A program made the position numbers and the translations under genes. 9,871 bases of DNA from MED-G17 sp963991985 (GTDB taxonomy: Bacteria > Bacteroidota > Bacteroidia > NS11-12g > UBA9320). The notes under the pieces were generated by a model. The model had not been told where the DNA came from. It was given only the letters and a program-made list of their open reading frames with translations, and did no database searches. Shown here in pieces: positions 6,537 through 9,871 of this stretch. The stretch spans positions 1-9,871 of the forward strand of contig CAXDRX010000038.1 of assembly GCA_963991985.1 (NCBI GenBank). Direction: 5' to 3'. Position 1 is the first letter of the stretch. The number at the start of each line of letters is the position of its first letter.

Positions 6537-9437
6537 TTGTTACTTGATTTAGCATTTGGGTTTGATTTTTATTATGCCATCACGCGCCATCCATTATTGG
6601 GTTGGATTGTTCAGCCTCGGGCAGTTCAATTGACTGAAACAGGAAAGTATTCATTAAAAGCCCAAAAGCTAAACCGGAGTACCGCAGAAGTATACAAGGA
6701 AAAACTCTGTAGTGAAGATTTTAAAATCATTGAAATTTTGGACTCTATTTCCCCAGAAAGCTTAACCAAACAATTTCACCCCAAAAAAAAAATCAAACCA
6801 AAAGATTTTTTTTCATCCCTAAGTAAAAAGGACTTTCAGTTAGAAATCAAACCCATTATTGAAGAAAAACTTGCGAAAGCCATCGCCAAATTTTCAAATC
6901 AGAAAATCTTTCTTGAGAAAAATGACAAGCTTTCCCTCCAACCCATTCAAATTTCCAATGAAATTGCCACTGTGCTTTTTCATTTTCGGAAAACAGAAGA
7001 ATCAACTCGATACTTTATTACCATAAAAAATGAGGGTGAAAGAATCCATTTTATGAAAAATGGATCTGTTTTGCTTAGCAAAAATCCTATTTGGTTACTG
7101 GCAGAAGGCAGACTAATGACTTTTGACCAACATATGGATGGAAAAAAAATTGCACCCTTCATTAAAAACAAATTCATTGAAATCCCAAAAAGAACCGAAG
7201 AGGAATATTTTCAAAACTTCATCCCACAAATCATTGAAAACTATCATGTTTATGCACAAGGTTTTGCCATCGAATCCATCCGGCCAAAAGGAAAAGCAAA
7301 GCTTTTGTTGGTAAAGGATGTTCACAAAAAACTAGGATTCGAATTGAAATTTGATTACGGCAAAACAAGGGTCTCAGCCAAACCCGAAAAAGCCGTCGTT
7401 GCTGCCTTGGATAAGGAAAAAAAAGAAATAACTTTCTATAGAATAAAACGGGACACCCCATGGGAAAGAGATTGCATAAAGTTTTTAGAGCAAAATGGTT
7501 TAACAGAAGTACAAACAGGTCTATTTTTACCTTTACAATTTACAAGTCCCATTGAATGGATCTACCAGTATGAAAAGAAAATCTTATCAAAAATTGAAAT
7601 CGATCAGTCGCTGGTAGCACAAAAGTATCTTACCCAAAAACCAAGTTTGGTGCTGAAGGCTCAAAATTCAGAAAATAACGATTGGTTTGATCTCAAAGCA
7701 AATGTATATTTTGGTTCATTCGAAATTCCATTTCGAAAAATTATTCAATACATAAAAAACCAAGTCAGAGAATTTCTTCTTCCCGATGGTACCATGGCAA
7801 CGATCCCCGAAGAATGGTTTACTCGTTTGGACCCTCTTACCATTTTTAATAAATCAAATCATGGAATTTCCATTAGTAGACCCCACTTTGCACTGGTTGA
7901 GCATGGTCTAAAAACCTCACTTAAAAAAGATCATAAGTTCATCCCTTTCAAAGACGTACAAATACCACCACCCGACATTGGAGTATTTAAACTAAGAAAA
8001 TACCAAGTTAAGGGGTTTCAATGGATGCAATTTTTAAAATTGAACCATTTTGGAGGAATTTTAGCCGACGATATGGGTTTGGGCAAAACCATTCAAACCA
8101 TCGCGGTTTTGCTCAATGAAAAACAAAGCCACTTGAACCAAAATTCGAAACAAAAAATAAGTCAAATAGACCTTTTTCAAAACCGTGAAAACAATAAACA
8201 AACCAATCTAATTATTGTCCCTACCTCTTTGGTTTTCAACTGGATAAGCGAAATTAAAAAATTTGGGCCCTTGCTTAAAATCATAGCATACGTAGGCAAC
8301 GATAGACAACAACACTATAACAATCTACTAAACCATGATGTAGTGATTAGCACCTATGGGATTGTGCGAAATGAAATAGAAAATCTCTGTAATATACAAT
8401 TCAACTACTTAATTATCGACGAAGCACAATCCATTAAGAACGCCAGCTCCCTAAGCAACAAGGCCCTATTGAAACTTCAGGCAAAACACAAACTTGCTCT
8501 CACAGGAACTCCCATAGAAAATAAACTATCTGATCTTTGGTCAATCATGAACTTTTTGAATCCTGGACTATTGGGCAATTCAAAATTTTTCCAAAACCAA
8601 TTTGCACAGCCCATTGAAAAAGCACAAGACGAAAAATCTATACAAACATTAAAAACATTAATTAACCCCTTCATTTTGAGGAGGACAAAAGAAAACGTTT
8701 TAAAAGATCTGCCTCCAATAAATCAAAGCATACAATGGTGTGAGATGACACCTGACCAAGAAAAATTTTACGATCAAATTAAAAGTAAATTTCGAAATGA
8801 ATTGCTCCTAAATATCGAAGAAAAAGGATTTGAAAAGTCAAAAATCAATATTTTGAGTGGTCTCACTCAATTAAGATTGGCAGCCAATCATCCCAAAATC
8901 CTAGACCCTAATTTTGAAGGCCAAAGCGGCAAGCACAATATACTTATCGATATGGTAATGGAAGCCATCAGCCAAAATCATAAAGTGTTGCTCTTTTCAC
9001 AATTTGTTAAGCAACTTTCTCAATTTAAACGTGCATTTGAAAAAAGGAATATTCCATTCGCCTACATAGATGGACAAACTTTATCATCCCAACGAGAAAA
9101 CCAAGTCACAGGCTTCCAAAAAGATTCAGAAATAAAACTTTTTCTCATCTCACTCAAAGCGGGTGGTGCTGGATTGAATCTCACTGCCGCAGACTATGTT
9201 TTTATTGCAGACCCTTGGTGGAACCCTGCAACCGAACAACAAGCCATTGCCAGAGCCCATCGCATAGGTCAAACACACCACGTATTTAGCTATAAATTTA
9301 TTAGCCGAAACAGCGTGGAAGAAAAAATTTTACAACTTCAAGAAAGAAAATCTTTGTTGGCAAAAAACTTTATTACAGAAAGTACCAGTAGTTCGTTCAA
9401 TCTTCAAATGGATGATTTTATTCAATTGTTCAACTAA
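6537..9437 (+). CDS. SNF2-family (HepA-like) DEAD/DEAH-box helicase
   Basis: A 966-residue ATP-dependent DNA translocase of superfamily 2. Residues 1-480 form the long N-terminal part usual in Bacteroidota members, including a segment with DWFD (382-385), FEIPF and PEEWF (424-428) that resembles the SNF2-associated region. The ATPase core holds motif I DDMGLGKT (511-518, Lys517), motif Ia LIIVPTS (558-564), motif II DEAQ (628-631), motif III TGTPIE (656-661), motif IV KVLLFSQF (816-823), motif V SLKAGGAGLNL (872-882) and motif VI QAIARAHRIGQT (902-913). All key residues are intact. An Asn/Gln/Lys-rich linker (about 530-556) separates motifs I and Ia. No ATG lies in frame until well into the protein. 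The TTG at 6537, with GGAA just before it, is the most plausible start, since the nearby ITRHPLLG segment looks conserved. No promoter box is evident in the 58-bp gap, so it may share the upstream transcript. The cellular role is unknown; repair or transcription recycling is typical. Confidence 0.93.
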   Translation: MLLDLAFGFDFYYAITRHPLLGWIVQPRAVQLTETGKYSLKAQKLNRSTAEVYKEKLCSEDFKIIEILDSISPESLTKQFHPKKKIKPKDFFSSLSKKDFQLEIKPIIEEKLAKAIAKFSNQKIFLEKNDKLSLQPIQISNEIATVLFHFRKTEESTRYFITIKNEGERIHFMKNGSVLLSKNPIWLLAEGRLMTFDQHMDGKKIAPFIKNKFIEIPKRTEEEYFQNFIPQIIENYHVYAQGFAIESIRPKGKAKLLLVKDVHKKLGFELKFDYGKTRVSAKPEKAVVAALDKEKKEITFYRIKRDTPWERDCIKFLEQNGLTEVQTGLFLPLQFTSPIEWIYQYEKKILSKIEIDQSLVAQKYLTQKPSLVLKAQNSENNDWFDLKANVYFGSFEIPFRKIIQYIKNQVREFLLPDGTMATIPEEWFTRLDPLTIFNKSNHGISISRPHFALVEHGLKTSLKKDHKFIPFKDVQIPPPDIGVFKLRKYQVKGFQWMQFLKLNHFGGILADDMGLGKTIQTIAVLLNEKQSHLNQNSKQKISQIDLFQNRENNKQTNLIIVPTSLVFNWISEIKKFGPLLKIIAYVGNDRQQHYNNLLNHDVVISTYGIVRNEIENLCNIQFNYLIIDEAQSIKNASSLSNKALLKLQAKHKLALTGTPIENKLSDLWSIMNFLNPGLLGNSKFFQNQFAQPIEKAQDEKSIQTLKTLINPFILRRTKENVLKDLPPINQSIQWCEMTPDQEKFYDQIKSKFRNELLLNIEEKGFEKSKINILSGLTQLRLAANHPKILDPNFEGQSGKHNILIDMVMEAISQNHKVLLFSQFVKQLSQFKRAFEKRNIPFAYIDGQTLSSQRENQVTGFQKDSEIKLFLISLKAGGAGLNLTAADYVFIADPWWNPATEQQAIARAHRIGQTHHVFSYKFISRNSVEEKILQLQERKSLLAKNFITESTSSSFNLQMDDFIQLFN

Positions 9438-9442
9438 TTTCA

Positions 9443-9472
9443 TTAATTCGTTTTGACAAAACACTACATTTG
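9443..9472 (+). promoter_or_regulatory. Candidate promoter of the right-edge secreted gene
   Basis: TACATTTG at 9465-9472 is an exact TAnnTTTG match, identical to the box before the RemB-like gene. The -33 element is weak (TTA at 9443-9445, 19-nt spacer). The spacer contains a small inverted repeat, GTTTT-GAC-AAAAC (9450-9462). The ATG is only 4 nt after the box. Confidence 0.4.
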
Positions 9473-9476
9473 AGTC

Positions 9477-9871
9477 ATGAAATATTTTTATACTACGTTT
9501 TGTCTTTCCTTGTTTTCCATAAGTGTTATTGCGCAAAGAACTGTAGATTGGTCGATCAATGAAATTGCCTCTCCAACTGAGTTGAATAGCAATGTCCAAA
9601 CAGGAACCAAAGTAGACCTAAAGCTCGTTTGCCAAAACAAGGGGCCCGACAAAGCCCAAACAGGAGACAGTTTATTTTATCAATTTTTTGCTACCAATCA
9701 AAGTGGAAGTAATATAATTTTTTGGGCGCCCAATGCCCAAAATACCAATAGCTACTTTTTGAGTGTCCTGACACGAGATTTGGATGTAAACGATACCATC
9801 CACGTAAGCAATTCTGTGCAACTAAACTCTTACGTTCCAAATTCCATCAATATCATTTTTGGAGCAAGAAG
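9477..9871 (+). CDS. Secreted protein with likely Ig-like/CARDB-type domain, 3' end cut by window
   Basis: An ATG at 9477 opens a frame of 131 codons with no stop before the right edge. The first 20 residues (MKYFYTTFCLSLFSISVIAQ) are a clear signal peptide with the Ala-Gln ending common in Bacteroidota. After it comes WSINEIASPTELNSNVQTG, then VDLKLVCQNKGPDKAQTGDS, a pattern seen in CARDB/DUF11-like beta-sandwich domains, where a strand, an N-x-G-x-D turn and a G-D-S turn alternate. The remaining visible residues are also strand-rich with many Asn, Ser and Thr. Proteins of this type in the phylum are often large surface or secreted proteins with a type IX secretion sorting domain at the C terminus, but that end lies outside the window. 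The domain assignment is tentative; signal peptide and reading frame are well supported. Confidence 0.75.
   Translation, partial: MKYFYTTFCLSLFSISVIAQRTVDWSINEIASPTELNSNVQTGTKVDLKLVCQNKGPDKAQTGDSLFYQFFATNQSGSNIIFWAPNAQNTNSYFLSVLTRDLDVNDTIHVSNSVQLNSYVPNSINIIFGAR

Noticed and set aside
6537..9437. SNF2 helicase as part of a defence island such as DISARM
   Set aside because: No methyltransferase, nuclease, phospholipase or other defence partner is nearby; the architecture is that of the common Bacteroidota housekeeping-type SNF2 protein.
9330..9599. Leftward 89-codon frame crossing the end of the helicase gene and the start of the secreted gene
   Set aside because: It lies antisense to two well-supported genes and shows no recognisable protein features.
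9599..9670. Repeated CAAACAGGA motif in the right-edge gene
   Set aside because: Two copies within coding sequence, both encoding Gln-Thr-Gly in frame; short enough to be chance or domain-level similarity.

Overview
The window looks like a chromosomal segment from a Bacteroidota bacterium. The sequence is AT-rich. Starts lack clear Shine-Dalgarno sequences, and several carry the TAnnTTTG promoter box typical of this phylum. The protein families (DUF6913-like protein, RemB-like outer-membrane protein, long SNF2 helicase of the Bacteroidota type) also point there. I cannot settle the class or genus.

Layout: (1) The 3' part of a coiled-coil, C4 zinc-ribbon protein runs rightward from the left edge (1-753). 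(2) It converges, across only 15 bp, on a leftward operon with overlapping genes: ligA (NAD+-dependent DNA ligase), a DUF6913-like protein and dapA (lysine/diaminopimelate pathway), spanning 4184 down to 769. (3) A 60-bp divergent intergenic region (4185-4244) holds two candidate promoters facing each other and interleaved, one for ligA and one for the rightward genes. (4) Rightward from 4245 come a RemB/Wzi-like outer-membrane beta-barrel protein, a translationally coupled conserved protein of unknown function (stop and start overlap as TGATG), and a 966-residue SNF2-family helicase that seems to use a TTG start. (5) After a 39-bp gap with another TAnnTTTG box, a secreted protein starts at 9477 and runs off the right edge.

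The left operon is housekeeping: DNA replication/repair and cell-wall precursor or lysine synthesis. The right part combines a cell-surface protein linked by homology to gliding motility, a tightly coupled unknown partner and a DNA translocase. No RNA gene, mobile element, CRISPR array or defence island was seen, and no stretch over 300 bases lacks a gene. The points most worth a second look are the coupled RemB-like/unknown pair, the interleaved divergent promoters, and the near-leaderless starts of the two exported proteins.
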